DNA of 42,764 nucleotides. Source: Bacteroidota bacterium. Lineage in GTDB: Bacteria; Bacteroidota; Bacteroidia; Chitinophagales; Chitinophagaceae. The DNA is taken from the NCBI GenBank assembly GCA_005800655.1, contig SYEV01000027.1:1-42764 (forward strand), written 5' to 3'. The notes under the pieces were generated by a model. It was not told the origin of the DNA, searched no databases, and was given only the letters and a program-made list of their open reading frames with translations. Positions 34,344 through 42,326 of this stretch are shown here, piece after piece (position 1 is the first letter of the stretch; every line of letters begins with the position of its first letter). Both the position numbers and the translations under genes were made by a program.

Positions 34344-35492
34344 ATGCAAAAGAAAGTACTAGTCAGCGGCTGTTTTGATTTATTACATAGTGGGCATATT
34401 GCTTTTTTAAAAAGCGCTGCTACTTATGGTGATTTATACGTTTGTATTGGATCTGATAAAACAGTATACAATCTTAAAGGTAGATACCCCGTGATTACCC
34501 AAGATGAAAGAAAGTACATGATTGAATCACTTGCATGTGTTAAAGAATGTAAGATCAACAAAGGAAATGGCATACTTGATTTTTTAGAAGAGTTAGAAGA
34601 AATTAAGCCGAATGTTTTTGTGGTGAATGAGGATGGGAATACGCCGAATAAAATTGAACTATGCAAAACAAAAAATATTGAATTAATTGTATTGGATAGA
34701 ATTCCGAGTGACGGACTTCCTGCAAGATCAACAACTAGTTTAAGAACCAATTCCATCATACCATTTCGCATAGATTTAGCAGGCGGATGGTTGGACCAAC
34801 CTTACGTAAACAAATTATATCCAGGCCCTGTGCTTACCGTATCCATTGAACCTACCATTGAATTTAATAACCGAAGTGGTATGGCTAGCAGTACAAGAAA
34901 CAAAGCCATTGAATTATGGAAAGCACAATTACCAGAAGGTGATCCCGTACAATTGAGTAAAATTCTTTTTAGTTATGAAAATCCGCCTGGTACTTTAAAC
35001 GTTGCTGGTTCTCAAGATGCATTGGGAATTGTAATGCCTTGTTTAAATTATTATCATTATAGTCAAGATAGTTATTGGCCCTCTGAAATAAAATCAATAG
35101 AAGATGAATCTATATTAAGTTGGTTAGAGGAGCATCTTTATTTAATCCCACTTGATCCAAGAGGAAGTAATTATGATGTATTGGCGAATACAAATATTAC
35201 AGAGCTTGGCGCAAAAAATTTAGCAGATGCCGCAATTCAATGTTGGAATGCGATTCAAATAAAAGATATAACTGCTTTTGGAACTGCTTTTCTTGCTTCT
35301 TTTCATGCGCAGATAGCCATGTTCCCGAATATGGTTGACGAAACCATTACCCCAATTATAAATAAATATGCCTCCAAAAGTTTTGGATACAAGCTTTCAG
35401 GCGCTGGAGGCGGTGGCTACTTGATTTTGGTTGCCAATGAAGCCATAGAAAATGCAATACGCATTAAAATTAGACGCAAAGACAGGATGTAA
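34344..35492 (+). CDS. Bifunctional nucleotidyltransferase / GHMP-kinase-like fusion protein
   Basis: 382 aa in two parts. Residues 1-134 are a cytidylyltransferase-like domain of the TagD/RfaE2 type (VSGCFDLLHSGHIAFL with HSGH at 15-18; VCIGSDKT; ITQDERKYMI; the ending ARSTTSLR at 127-134). Residues 138-375 are GHMP-kinase-like: motif 1 PFRIDLAGGWLDQP, motif 2 SGMASSTRNKA (178-188), AGSQDALGIVMP (221-232) and motif 3 KLSGAGGGGY (350-359). Motifs 1 and 2 are only about 30 residues apart, far closer than in ordinary GHMP kinases, so part of the N-terminal lobe is missing. A sugar kinase plus sugar-1-phosphate nucleotidyltransferase is one reading. It follows the fucose-type genes on the same strand. 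Substrate unknown. Confidence 0.75.
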   Translation: MQKKVLVSGCFDLLHSGHIAFLKSAATYGDLYVCIGSDKTVYNLKGRYPVITQDERKYMIESLACVKECKINKGNGILDFLEELEEIKPNVFVVNEDGNTPNKIELCKTKNIELIVLDRIPSDGLPARSTTSLRTNSIIPFRIDLAGGWLDQPYVNKLYPGPVLTVSIEPTIEFNNRSGMASSTRNKAIELWKAQLPEGDPVQLSKILFSYENPPGTLNVAGSQDALGIVMPCLNYYHYSQDSYWPSEIKSIEDESILSWLEEHLYLIPLDPRGSNYDVLANTNITELGAKNLADAAIQCWNAIQIKDITAFGTAFLASFHAQIAMFPNMVDETITPIINKYASKSFGYKLSGAGGGGYLILVANEAIENAIRIKIRRKDRM

Positions 35493-35523
35493 GCGCCCAT
35501 TTCAAGGAAACCCAAAATCCCCC

Positions 35524-35548
35524 TTTTTTGGTCAAAATGACCAAAAAA
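35524..35548. repeat. Inverted repeat TTTTTTGGTCA-AAA-TGACCAAAAAA
   Basis: A perfect 11-bp inverted repeat with a 3-nt centre, 32 nt after the fusion gene stop. The T-run lies on the 5' arm, not after the stem, so it is not a standard intrinsic terminator on either strand; an operator or attachment-like site is possible. Confidence 0.45.
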
Positions 35549-35584
35549 TTGCCCAAAAACATTAAAAAAGGTTGTACTTTTATA

Positions 35585-35600
35585 TTAGTTGCATAACTAA
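35585..35600. promoter_or_regulatory. MarR-type operator in front of its own gene
   Basis: TTAGTT-GCAT-AACTAA, 6-bp inverted half-sites with a 4-nt spacer, lying 4 nt before the marR-type ATG. MarR proteins bind such short palindromes and often repress their own genes, so autoregulation is inferred. A TTG at 35572-35574 could be the -33 element of the promoter it overlaps. Confidence 0.55.
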
Positions 35601-35604
35601 CTAT

Positions 35605-36060
35605 ATGTCAAACAACCAATTCAAACGCGGCGAACTTTACAGTGTCATTAATGGCATGGCAACCACCGCAGTTGCCCGACGTCTTCAAAAAAATTTCCGC
35701 AATGCAGGATTAGAAATTACCATTGAACAATGGTCCGTATTATATCATTTATGGAAGGAAGATGGCCTTAGTCAACTTGAACTTGGCAACCGAACTTTTA
35801 GAGACAAAGCAAGTACCACGCGCCTTATTGATAATTTAGAAAAACAAGAATTAGTAACACGTGTGGCATCTAAAGATGATCGTCGTATTAATTTGGTTTA
35901 TTTAACGGATACCGCAAAGCCTTTGCAGCAAATCACTTATGAGTTAGCGAATAAGACAATGAATGAGGCATTACAAAATATTTCAAAAGACGAAATTGAA
36001 GTAGTAAAAAATGTTTTACAACGCGTGTATGATAATTTAACCAATAAAGATTTGGTATAA
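35605..36060 (+). CDS. MarR-family transcriptional regulator
   Basis: 151 aa from ATG 35605, preferred over an 11-codon longer frame starting at TTG because that extension overlaps the operator and adds no fold. The winged HTH is clear: EQWSVLYHLWKEDGLSQLELGNRTFRDKASTTRLIDNLEKQELVTRVASKDDRRINLVYLT, with the DDRR wing typical of MarR. It may control the acyl-CoA dehydrogenase gene 88 nt downstream, since both are on the plus strand; Bacteroidota fatty-acid oxidation genes are often placed after a MarR regulator. The inducer is unknown. Confidence 0.92.
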   Translation: MSNNQFKRGELYSVINGMATTAVARRLQKNFRNAGLEITIEQWSVLYHLWKEDGLSQLELGNRTFRDKASTTRLIDNLEKQELVTRVASKDDRRINLVYLTDTAKPLQQITYELANKTMNEALQNISKDEIEVVKNVLQRVYDNLTNKDLV

Positions 36061-36148
36061 ATAAGTGCTGATATTAAATAATAGCATTAAAATATATTGA
36101 CGCGTAGCAATAAAAAAGAGTAAAAAAATAACTTATAAATAAATTTTT

Positions 36149-37933
36149 ATGGAAACCATGCAATCAGTCATCAAAGGTGGCGAATGGATTATCAAGGAAG
36201 TAAACGCAAAGGATATATTTATTCCTGAGGAGTTTAATGAGGAACAACTCATGGTTCGCGATATGTGTAATCAATTCATTGACACCGAAGTGTTACCTGT
36301 AGTTGAACGTATTGATAAACTAGAACCAGGCTTAATGCCCTCTTTATTAGAAAAAGCAGGTGAACAAGGCTTACTAGGTATTACAGTACCTGAAGTATAT
36401 GGTGGCTCTGGAAAAGATTTTGTAACTGCAGTAATTATTGCCGAATATTTAGGCGGCGGGTATTCCTTTTCCGTAGCAAACGCGGCACATACAGGTATTG
36501 GTACCTTACCCATTTTATATTTTGGTACGGATGCACAAAAAGAAAAGTATGTTCCAAAATTAGCGAGTGGTGAATACAAAGGCTCCTATGGTTTAACGGA
36601 ACCCAATGCAGGATCTGATGCCTTAAGTGCAAAAACAACAGCAATATTATCTTCAGATGGGAAACATTATATATTGAATGGCCAAAAATGTTGGATCACG
36701 AATGGTGGCTTTGCAGATATTTATACCGTGTTTGCAAAAATAGATGGAGAACATTTCACAGCTTTTATTATTGAACGTGGCACGGAAGGTTTTACGCAAG
36801 GACCTGAAGAACATAAAATGGGAATTAAGGGTTCATCAACAGTGCAATTATATTTTCAAGATTGTAAAGTGCCTGTTGAAAATGTATTAGGAGAAATTGG
36901 CAAAGGACATATCATCGCATTCAACATTTTAAATATTGGTCGATTAAAATTAGGTGCAGCGACATTGGGTGGTGCAAGACGCGCATTAAGCGTTACTATT
37001 CAATATGCAAAAACAAGAGAGCAATTTAAATTGCCGATTGTAAAGTTTGGTGCTATCCGACATAAGTTAGCTGAAATGGCGATAAGAATGTGGGTGGGTG
37101 AAACTGCATTATACAGAGTATCGCATCATATTGATGAGCAAGAGCAATTATTATTGGCTTCTGGAAAAACATTGTCTGAATCCTTATTAGGTGCCGCTGA
37201 AGAATATGCTATAGAGTGTGCCATTTTAAAAGTGTTTGGAAGTGAAGTTTTGGATTATGTGGTAGATGAAGGTGTGCAAGTACATGGCGGCAATGGATAC
37301 AGTGATGAATATCAAATTTCAAAGGCCTATCGTGATAGTCGTATCAATCGTATCTACGAAGGAACCAATGAAATCAATAGATTGCTAACGGTGGATATGG
37401 TTTTAAAACGCGCAATGAAAGGGAAATTAGATTTAATGGGACCAGCGATGAGTGTGCAACAAGAATTAATGAGTATTCCTGATTTTGGCTCAGAGGAGGA
37501 AGATGCATTTGCAAAAGAGAAAAAAACCATTGCAAATTTTAAGAAATGTATTTTAATGGTAGCAGGTGCAGCCGTACAAAAATTAATGATGACCTTAAAC
37601 AAGGAGCAAGAAATATTAATGAATATTGCAGATATGTCCATCATTACTTATCATGCTGAATCTGCTTTATTGAGATTAGAAAAATTAACTGCCATGAAAG
37701 GCGAAGCGGCTACTACCATTCAAGCAGATATAGTTCGCACTTACATTTATGATGCAGCCGATGCCATCAATAAAGCTGGCAAGGACGCCTTAAATAGTTT
37801 TGCGGATGGAGATGAATTACGCATGATGAATATTGGTTTAAAAAGATTCACCAAAGTGGATTCATTCAATAGCAAGGAAGCACGCAGACGTATTTGCGCG
37901 CAATTAGTGGCAGATGACGGATACAAATTATAA
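36149..37933 (+). CDS. Acyl-CoA dehydrogenase family protein
   Basis: 594-aa FAD enzyme of fatty-acid beta-oxidation. N-terminal domain LPVVERIDKLEPG, GLLGITVPEVYGGSG and the FAD/substrate segment GSYGLTEPNAGSDALSAKT; middle domain LNGQKCWITNGGFADIYTVFAK; C-terminal helical domain with YAKTREQFKLPIVKFGAI, QVHGGNGYSDEYQISKAYRDSRINRIYEGTNEINR, where the Glu is the catalytic base. The final 150 residues form an extra C-terminal domain, as in VLCAD-like proteins. The hydratase/dehydrogenase and thiolase genes that often accompany it are not in the window. A strong terminator follows. Confidence 0.93.
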   Translation: METMQSVIKGGEWIIKEVNAKDIFIPEEFNEEQLMVRDMCNQFIDTEVLPVVERIDKLEPGLMPSLLEKAGEQGLLGITVPEVYGGSGKDFVTAVIIAEYLGGGYSFSVANAAHTGIGTLPILYFGTDAQKEKYVPKLASGEYKGSYGLTEPNAGSDALSAKTTAILSSDGKHYILNGQKCWITNGGFADIYTVFAKIDGEHFTAFIIERGTEGFTQGPEEHKMGIKGSSTVQLYFQDCKVPVENVLGEIGKGHIIAFNILNIGRLKLGAATLGGARRALSVTIQYAKTREQFKLPIVKFGAIRHKLAEMAIRMWVGETALYRVSHHIDEQEQLLLASGKTLSESLLGAAEEYAIECAILKVFGSEVLDYVVDEGVQVHGGNGYSDEYQISKAYRDSRINRIYEGTNEINRLLTVDMVLKRAMKGKLDLMGPAMSVQQELMSIPDFGSEEEDAFAKEKKTIANFKKCILMVAGAAVQKLMMTLNKEQEILMNIADMSIITYHAESALLRLEKLTAMKGEAATTIQADIVRTYIYDAADAINKAGKDALNSFADGDELRMMNIGLKRFTKVDSFNSKEARRRICAQLVADDGYKL

Positions 37934-37958
37934 TTAAATTTATAACGATTGCTTGCTT

Positions 37959-38001
37959 TAAAACAAAAGGCGTCCAGAGAATCGGGACGCCTTTTGTTTT
38001 T
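37959..38001. terminator. Bidirectional terminator after the acyl-CoA dehydrogenase gene
   Basis: AAACAAAAGGCGTCC and GGACGCCTTTTGTTT form a perfect 15-bp stem around an 8-nt loop, with A and T tracts at the ends. It serves the acyl-CoA dehydrogenase gene and the convergent molybdenum hydroxylase operon. Confidence 0.9.
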
Positions 38002-38027
38002 GGTAAACATTTATAAAATATACTTAT

Positions 38028-40262
38028 TTATACCTTGCTTTTATATCCTAATTTTTCAGGTGTTATTGGAAGATCGCGCACCCTTTTTCCAGTGGCGTTA
38101 TATACTGCATTGGTAATCGCAGCCGCTAAACCAATCAATGCAATTTCACCAATACCTTTGGCACCAATATCATTAATATTAGGATCCGGCTTGTTGACAA
38201 ACCAAACATCCGTTGGTGGAATGTGTGAATGCAGTGGCACATGATACCCACCAAAGCTGGCATTGATGATTTGTCCAGTTTTATGATCAATTTCTAGTTT
38301 TTCGGAAAGTGCCATTCCTATACCGCCTACTACCCCGCCCAACATTTGACTACGTGCTGTTTTAGGACTAATTATTTTTCCTGCATCTCCTGTAGTAACT
38401 ACTTGTAATATTTTTATCGTGCCATCTTTTGGATTCACTCCCAACTTTACAAAATGCGCTGAAAAGGAATTGCTGGTAAATTTTAATTGCGCTGCATTTT
38501 TTCCATTGGAGGTAATAGTTAAATCAATTTTATCTTGATTGGCTAATTTTAATACATCAACAATAGCCATTTTTATATTCGCATCGCTTTTTGAAATCAC
38601 CATTTCATTTTTAACCTCCAGCGCTTCCCCATTCATACCAGCAAATACAGGCGCAGATTTAATGGAGATCTCCTTTAATTTTTGTTGTAATGTTTTACAA
38701 GCCAAATCAACAGCCGATCCCACAGTTGAAGTAGTACCTGATCCTCCTTGTGAAGGACCTGGAGGTAAATCGGAGTCCCCTAGTTTAAATTTAATTTTTT
38801 GAATAGGCATTTGCATAGCCTCCGAAGCAAGTATGGTCATAGCTGTGGTCGTACCTGGACCCATATCACTTACGCCACATTCTAATAATATTTTACCATC
38901 ATTACTTAAAACTATTCTTACTGAAGCGGAACCTTTACCTGCACCAAAAATACCCACGGCCATACCATAACCAATCAGCATGCCATTTTCCTTTAAAGAA
39001 CCAGGAACAGTAGGACGATTTTTCCAACCTATTTTATTTATTCCGTAAGTGTAACAATCTTTTAAATTAATATCAGAGAATGGTAGTTTATTTTCAGGAT
39101 TAATGGTTGTGTAATTTTTTAATCTTAATTCAATCGGATCCATCTTTAATTTGTAAGACAGCTCATCAATCGCACTCTCTAAAGCAAAACACCCACTTGC
39201 TTCTCCAGGACCACGCATCCATACAGGTGTACTCAAATCAAGTGGAAGTAGCTGATATTTTGTATCTACATTTTCACAGGCGTATAAAAATTTTGAAGCA
39301 TCCACAATTCCTTCTCTGAAGTCCTCATATCTGGAAGTATTCGTAATGGCTTCATGGCTAATCCCCACAAAATTACCAGCAGCATCTGCGCCAATGCCCA
39401 ATTTTTGCCAAGATTGTGGTCGGTAACCAACCAATGAAAACATTTGCGGACGTGTGAGTACTAACTTCACTGGACGATTTAGTTTTTTTGCAGCGATACA
39501 AGCAGCAGGCACATTGGCCCAACTTCTTAAACCACTTCCAAAAGCACCGCCCACATTTTCAGCAATGACTCTTACATTTTTATCTGGAATACCAAAAGTT
39601 CTAGACACTGTAAATTGGGTACTTTTCGGACCCTGCGTTTTATCATATAAAGTAACCTTATCATCTCCTTCCCAATGTGCAATAGTCGCAAACAATTCCA
39701 TTGCATTGTGCACCTCAATAGGAATATTAAATTCAGATTCAACAAAAGCAAATGCTTCCTTAAACTTTTTTTCTGTTCCGCGTTTATAATTACTGTTTGT
39801 TTTTAAATTTTTCGCGTCCAATCTTGCTTTATCAAAATTAGTGTCAAAACTTTCAGGCGCATGCTCCGCTTTTACAAAACGTATAGCTGCATTTGCACTT
39901 TCAAAACTATCCGCAACAACGAGTGCAATGGGTTGGCCAAAAAAACGCACTTTATTATCATGTAAAACTTTATGACCGCGCCACTCCATTGCATTTTTAG
40001 GGCGTTCAGCAGCATTGGAAATATAACCAGGTACGCTAGGACAATTGGCATAATAAATTACATCTAAAACACCAGGCATCGCTAATGCTTTGGAAGTATC
40101 TATATTTTTAATGCTGCCCTTTGCAATAGTACTTGTAACAAAAACAGCATATGCCATATTGGGTAAACTATGCTCTGCTGCATATTTTGCTTTACCATTT
40201 ACTTTATCAGCACCATCCACGCGCTCATCTTCCCAGAATATTGTATTATTATTTGATTTCAT
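38028..40262 (-). CDS. Molybdenum hydroxylase large subunit (xanthine dehydrogenase/aldehyde oxidase family)
   Basis: 744 aa, similar in size to YagR-type subunits, with no signal peptide of its own. It carries the molybdopterin cytosine dinucleotide-binding domains: RVDGADKVNGKAKYAAE at the start, QGPKSTQFTVSRTFGIP, NVGGAFGSGLRSW, WMRGPGEASGCFALESAIDELS, QGGSGTTSTVGSAVD, and the catalytic Glu706 in KGIGEIALIGLAAAI. The small 2Fe-2S subunit is encoded 18 nt upstream. The FAD-binding subunit normally present in three-part members is absent from this operon. The substrate (aldehyde or N-heterocycle) cannot be told. Confidence 0.92.
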   Translation of the reverse strand: MKSNNNTIFWEDERVDGADKVNGKAKYAAEHSLPNMAYAVFVTSTIAKGSIKNIDTSKALAMPGVLDVIYYANCPSVPGYISNAAERPKNAMEWRGHKVLHDNKVRFFGQPIALVVADSFESANAAIRFVKAEHAPESFDTNFDKARLDAKNLKTNSNYKRGTEKKFKEAFAFVESEFNIPIEVHNAMELFATIAHWEGDDKVTLYDKTQGPKSTQFTVSRTFGIPDKNVRVIAENVGGAFGSGLRSWANVPAACIAAKKLNRPVKLVLTRPQMFSLVGYRPQSWQKLGIGADAAGNFVGISHEAITNTSRYEDFREGIVDASKFLYACENVDTKYQLLPLDLSTPVWMRGPGEASGCFALESAIDELSYKLKMDPIELRLKNYTTINPENKLPFSDINLKDCYTYGINKIGWKNRPTVPGSLKENGMLIGYGMAVGIFGAGKGSASVRIVLSNDGKILLECGVSDMGPGTTTAMTILASEAMQMPIQKIKFKLGDSDLPPGPSQGGSGTTSTVGSAVDLACKTLQQKLKEISIKSAPVFAGMNGEALEVKNEMVISKSDANIKMAIVDVLKLANQDKIDLTITSNGKNAAQLKFTSNSFSAHFVKLGVNPKDGTIKILQVVTTGDAGKIISPKTARSQMLGGVVGGIGMALSEKLEIDHKTGQIINASFGGYHVPLHSHIPPTDVWFVNKPDPNINDIGAKGIGEIALIGLAAAITNAVYNATGKRVRDLPITPEKLGYKSKV

Positions 40263-40280
40263 TTTCTTGAATTGATAAGG

Positions 40281-40886
40281 TTAAATTTTAACACCAGTTT
40301 TGGCTACTTCAGCAATCGCATCCACAATGTTTTGATAAGCACCGCATCTGCAAATATTGGTATCCATATACGCTTGAATACTTGCTCTTGATTTAGCATT
40401 ACCTTCTCTTACACAAGTAACAGCCGACATGATTTGACCTGATGTGCAATAGCCACATTGAAAAGCATCATGTTTTATAAACGCGGCTTGCATTGGGTGT
40501 AACTTTTCACCCTCACTCAATCCTTCGATGGTGGTGATTTTATTATTTTGATGGGTTAATGCTAATTGCATACATGATTTTGTACGCTTACCATTGATAT
40601 GAATCGTACAAGCACCACACTGCCCCATTTCACATCCTTTTTTTGTACCTGTAAACGCCAACTCCTCTCTTAATAAATTGAGCAATGTAGTTCTCGCATC
40701 AATTTCAAGGTTTAGTTTTTTACCATTTATAGTGATGATTAATTTTTCTTTGGGTATAGGCATTGGAACAATCGTATCTACAGCAAATGCCTTGACAAAA
40801 ACACTAGGTGTTAAATATAATGCAACCAAGGCCGTCGATTTTTTTAAAAAACTACGACGGCCATCCTGTTGAAAACAAGGTTTCAT
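40281..40886 (-). CDS. Molybdenum hydroxylase small subunit, [2Fe-2S], Tat-exported
   Basis: 201 aa from ATG 40886, which places a twin-arginine signal at the front (GRRSFLKKSTALVALYLTP); a longer frame from 40928 is possible. The plant-type ferredoxin cluster (CEMGQCGACT with a later C) and the second cluster in an all-helical domain (CGYCTSGQ and CRCGAYQNIV) are complete, matching YagT and similar proteins. Export through Tat suggests a periplasmic enzyme that drags its partner along. Overlaps or abuts the upstream Lrp/AsnC gene. Confidence 0.9.
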   Translation of the reverse strand: MKPCFQQDGRRSFLKKSTALVALYLTPSVFVKAFAVDTIVPMPIPKEKLIITINGKKLNLEIDARTTLLNLLREELAFTGTKKGCEMGQCGACTIHINGKRTKSCMQLALTHQNNKITTIEGLSEGEKLHPMQAAFIKHDAFQCGYCTSGQIMSAVTCVREGNAKSRASIQAYMDTNICRCGAYQNIVDAIAEVAKTGVKI

Positions 40887-40920
40887 AAAAAAAGATTTGA
40901 TGTAATTTACAATTGAAAAA

Positions 40921-41409
40921 TTAAACAATCTTCACATTACGGGAAAAACTTTCCTCCAAGGAGATCAAAGTTTCCGTGCGCTCAATCCCTTTAATATTTT
41001 GAAGTTCATCGTGAAGTACAAATCGAAGTTGTTGCATATCCTTGCATACAATTTCAACAAACATGCTATAATTACCGGTGGTATAATTTACCCGAACCAC
41101 CTGGGGTATGTTTTTTAAAGCTTGTGCAACATTATCATACATGGAGCTTTTTTCAAGGTAAATTCCAATAAAGGCGATAATGTCGTAACCCAACACTTTT
41201 AAATCCACTGCTAATCGTTTACCCTTTACAATGCCCAACTCCTCTAATTTCTTGATACGCACATGAATGGTACCCCCAGAAACAAAAAACTGTTTGCCTA
41301 AGTCCGCGTAGGAAACTTCGGCATCTTCCATCATTGCTTGAATTATTTGCAAATCCAGCTTATCTAGGCTTTTGTCAATGTTCAATTTTGGGGTATTTTT
41401 TGGCTCCAT
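40921..41409 (-). CDS. Lrp/AsnC-family transcriptional regulator
   Basis: 162 aa. N-terminal HTH (about 10-65): LDKLDLQIIQAMMEDAEVSYADLGKQFFVSGGTIHVRIKKLEELGIVKG. The rest is the ligand-binding RAM/ACT-like domain (LKVLGYDIIAFIGIYLE, VRVNYTTGNYSMFVEIVCKD, RFVLHDELQNIKGIERTETLISLEE). Lrp-type regulators respond to amino acids or related metabolites. It directly precedes the molybdenum hydroxylase genes on the same strand and may control them; that link is inferred from position. Confidence 0.93.
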   Translation of the reverse strand: MEPKNTPKLNIDKSLDKLDLQIIQAMMEDAEVSYADLGKQFFVSGGTIHVRIKKLEELGIVKGKRLAVDLKVLGYDIIAFIGIYLEKSSMYDNVAQALKNIPQVVRVNYTTGNYSMFVEIVCKDMQQLRFVLHDELQNIKGIERTETLISLEESFSRNVKIV

Positions 41410-41480
41410 TTTTAACTATTTTTAAATATAATGGCAATTTATTAAATATTTTCTATATTTTAAAATAATTGATTAAAATA

Positions 41481-41512
41481 TTTGCAACATATAGGCCAAT
41501 ACTTTAGTTTTG
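41481..41512 (+). promoter_or_regulatory. Bacteroidota-type promoter for the tRNA-like RNA
   Basis: TTTG at 41481-41484 and TAGTTTTG at 41505-41512 are spaced by 20 nt, a full match to the TTTG/TAnnTTTG pair. Transcription would begin near 41519 and run right into the tRNA-like RNA, whose 5' end is about 49 nt further on. It is the best two-element promoter seen in the window. Confidence 0.6.
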
Positions 41513-41567
41513 ATTTATCAAATGAGGGAAATAAGTAGAAAAACTCAAATGAATAGTTCTTAAATAC

Positions 41568-41730
41568 TGTGGGGTGATGAAATCTTGGCATACATACCTT
41601 CTTGTCTCGAAGGCGGGGATAACGGGATAAACGTAACATAGAGCCGTCTAGTAATAGGCGACCAGGGTCGACCACTGAACTTTGTGTTATAGCTAACTGC
41701 CTCTTGGAGGTTCGATCCCTCCCCCTACAG
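41568..41730 (+). ncRNA. tRNA-like RNA with a large insertion (163 nt, identity unresolved)
   Basis: Pairing seen by hand: acceptor TGTGGGG (41568-41574) with CCCTACA (41723-41729), one G-T pair; a D-like arm ATG/CAT (41577-41579, 41593-41595) whose loop AAATCTTGGCATA resembles tRNA-Leu; an anticodon-like arm CCTTC/GAAGG (41597-41601, 41609-41613) with loop TTGTCTC; and a canonical T arm GGAGG-TTCGATC-CCTCC (41706-41722). Between the anticodon-like arm and the T arm lie about 92 nt with weak internal pairing (for example 41658-41675). The loop does not give a clean anticodon (position 37 is T), so a functional elongator tRNA is doubtful. It is not a normal tmRNA (no tag frame, too short). Possibly a relic, a decoy or an integration site. 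Confidence 0.45.
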
Positions 41731-41790
41731 CAAAAAAAAGTTCCTATTACATTGATAATAAATGTTTTAAGAGCTTTTTTATATGTATCA

Positions 41791-41814
41791 GGTGACACTA
41801 TAGGTGACACTAAA
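41791..41814. repeat. Tandem 12-bp direct repeat
   Basis: AGGTGACACTAT directly followed by AGGTGACACTAA. It lies about 60 nt after the tRNA-like RNA, at the point where gene content changes. It resembles the arm-type sites of tyrosine recombinases; no integrase is visible in the window. Confidence 0.6.
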
Positions 41815-41836
41815 AATATTTTTTAAGAAGATATCT

Positions 41837-42244
41837 TTACCCAAGAGCTTTACCATAAACATTTTTATACTTTCCTAAGGTCAATTTACTAGCCAATACT
41901 TCAGACTTTAGGTAGAAGACTCTACTTCCTATTCTGTGATCTTGTAGCCACCCTTTCTCCGTCCAAGAAGTTAATGTTGCTTTTGTAATTGCAGGTATAA
42001 AAAGTTTACAGGTTTCAGCTGGAGATAAAAGCCGCTCTTCTTGTTCTATAAATACAAGACGCACCTCTTCCCTAATCATTGGCCTTAATGATTCAACCAA
42101 TTGATCAATAGTAATACCGTTCAATAATATTTGATTGGTAAAACCAGCAGCATCATTTACTTTCTTTGTGCTGTCTATAATACCACGATACAAGCTTGAT
42201 GGTATACTTTCATTTTTATTACCACCTCTCAATAAATTTTGCAT
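41837..42244 (-). CDS. Excisionase-type HTH DNA-binding protein
   Basis: 135 aa from ATG 42244; the open frame continues 14 codons upstream (Cys/Trp-rich, no fold), so the shorter start is chosen. Residues about 70-130 form a helix-turn-helix of the excisionase/HTH_17 type: LLSPAETCKLFIPAITKATLTSWTEKGWLQDHRIGSRVFYLKSEVLASK. Such proteins in Bacteroidota are common on integrative elements, where they act as directionality factors or repressors. Adjacent to the tandem repeat and the tRNA-like RNA. Confidence 0.7.
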   Translation of the reverse strand: MQNLLRGGNKNESIPSSLYRGIIDSTKKVNDAAGFTNQILLNGITIDQLVESLRPMIREEVRLVFIEQEERLLSPAETCKLFIPAITKATLTSWTEKGWLQDHRIGSRVFYLKSEVLASKLTLGKYKNVYGKALG

Positions 42245-42326
42245 ATGCTGTTCACAAATGCAAAAACTGTTAGTCGCCCACCACACAGTTTTCTATTTCA
42301 AAAATTGGTCTGTTTCACTCAGCACC

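Noticed and set aside
41568..41730. tmRNA (ssrA)
   Set aside because: Only 163 nt, has a D-like arm and a perfect anticodon-like arm, and has no ALAA-stop tag frame; tmRNA is usually about 350-400 nt.
41568..41730. Group I intron in a tRNA
   Set aside because: The extra segment is about 90 nt, too short for a group I core, and the anticodon-like arm is intact with no split in its loop.
41460..41810. A minus-strand reading frame of 116 codons spanning the tRNA-like RNA
   Set aside because: It translates across the RNA and reads like non-protein sequence (clusters of Arg/Pro/Leu), with no fold or motif. It is an antisense artefact of the RNA.
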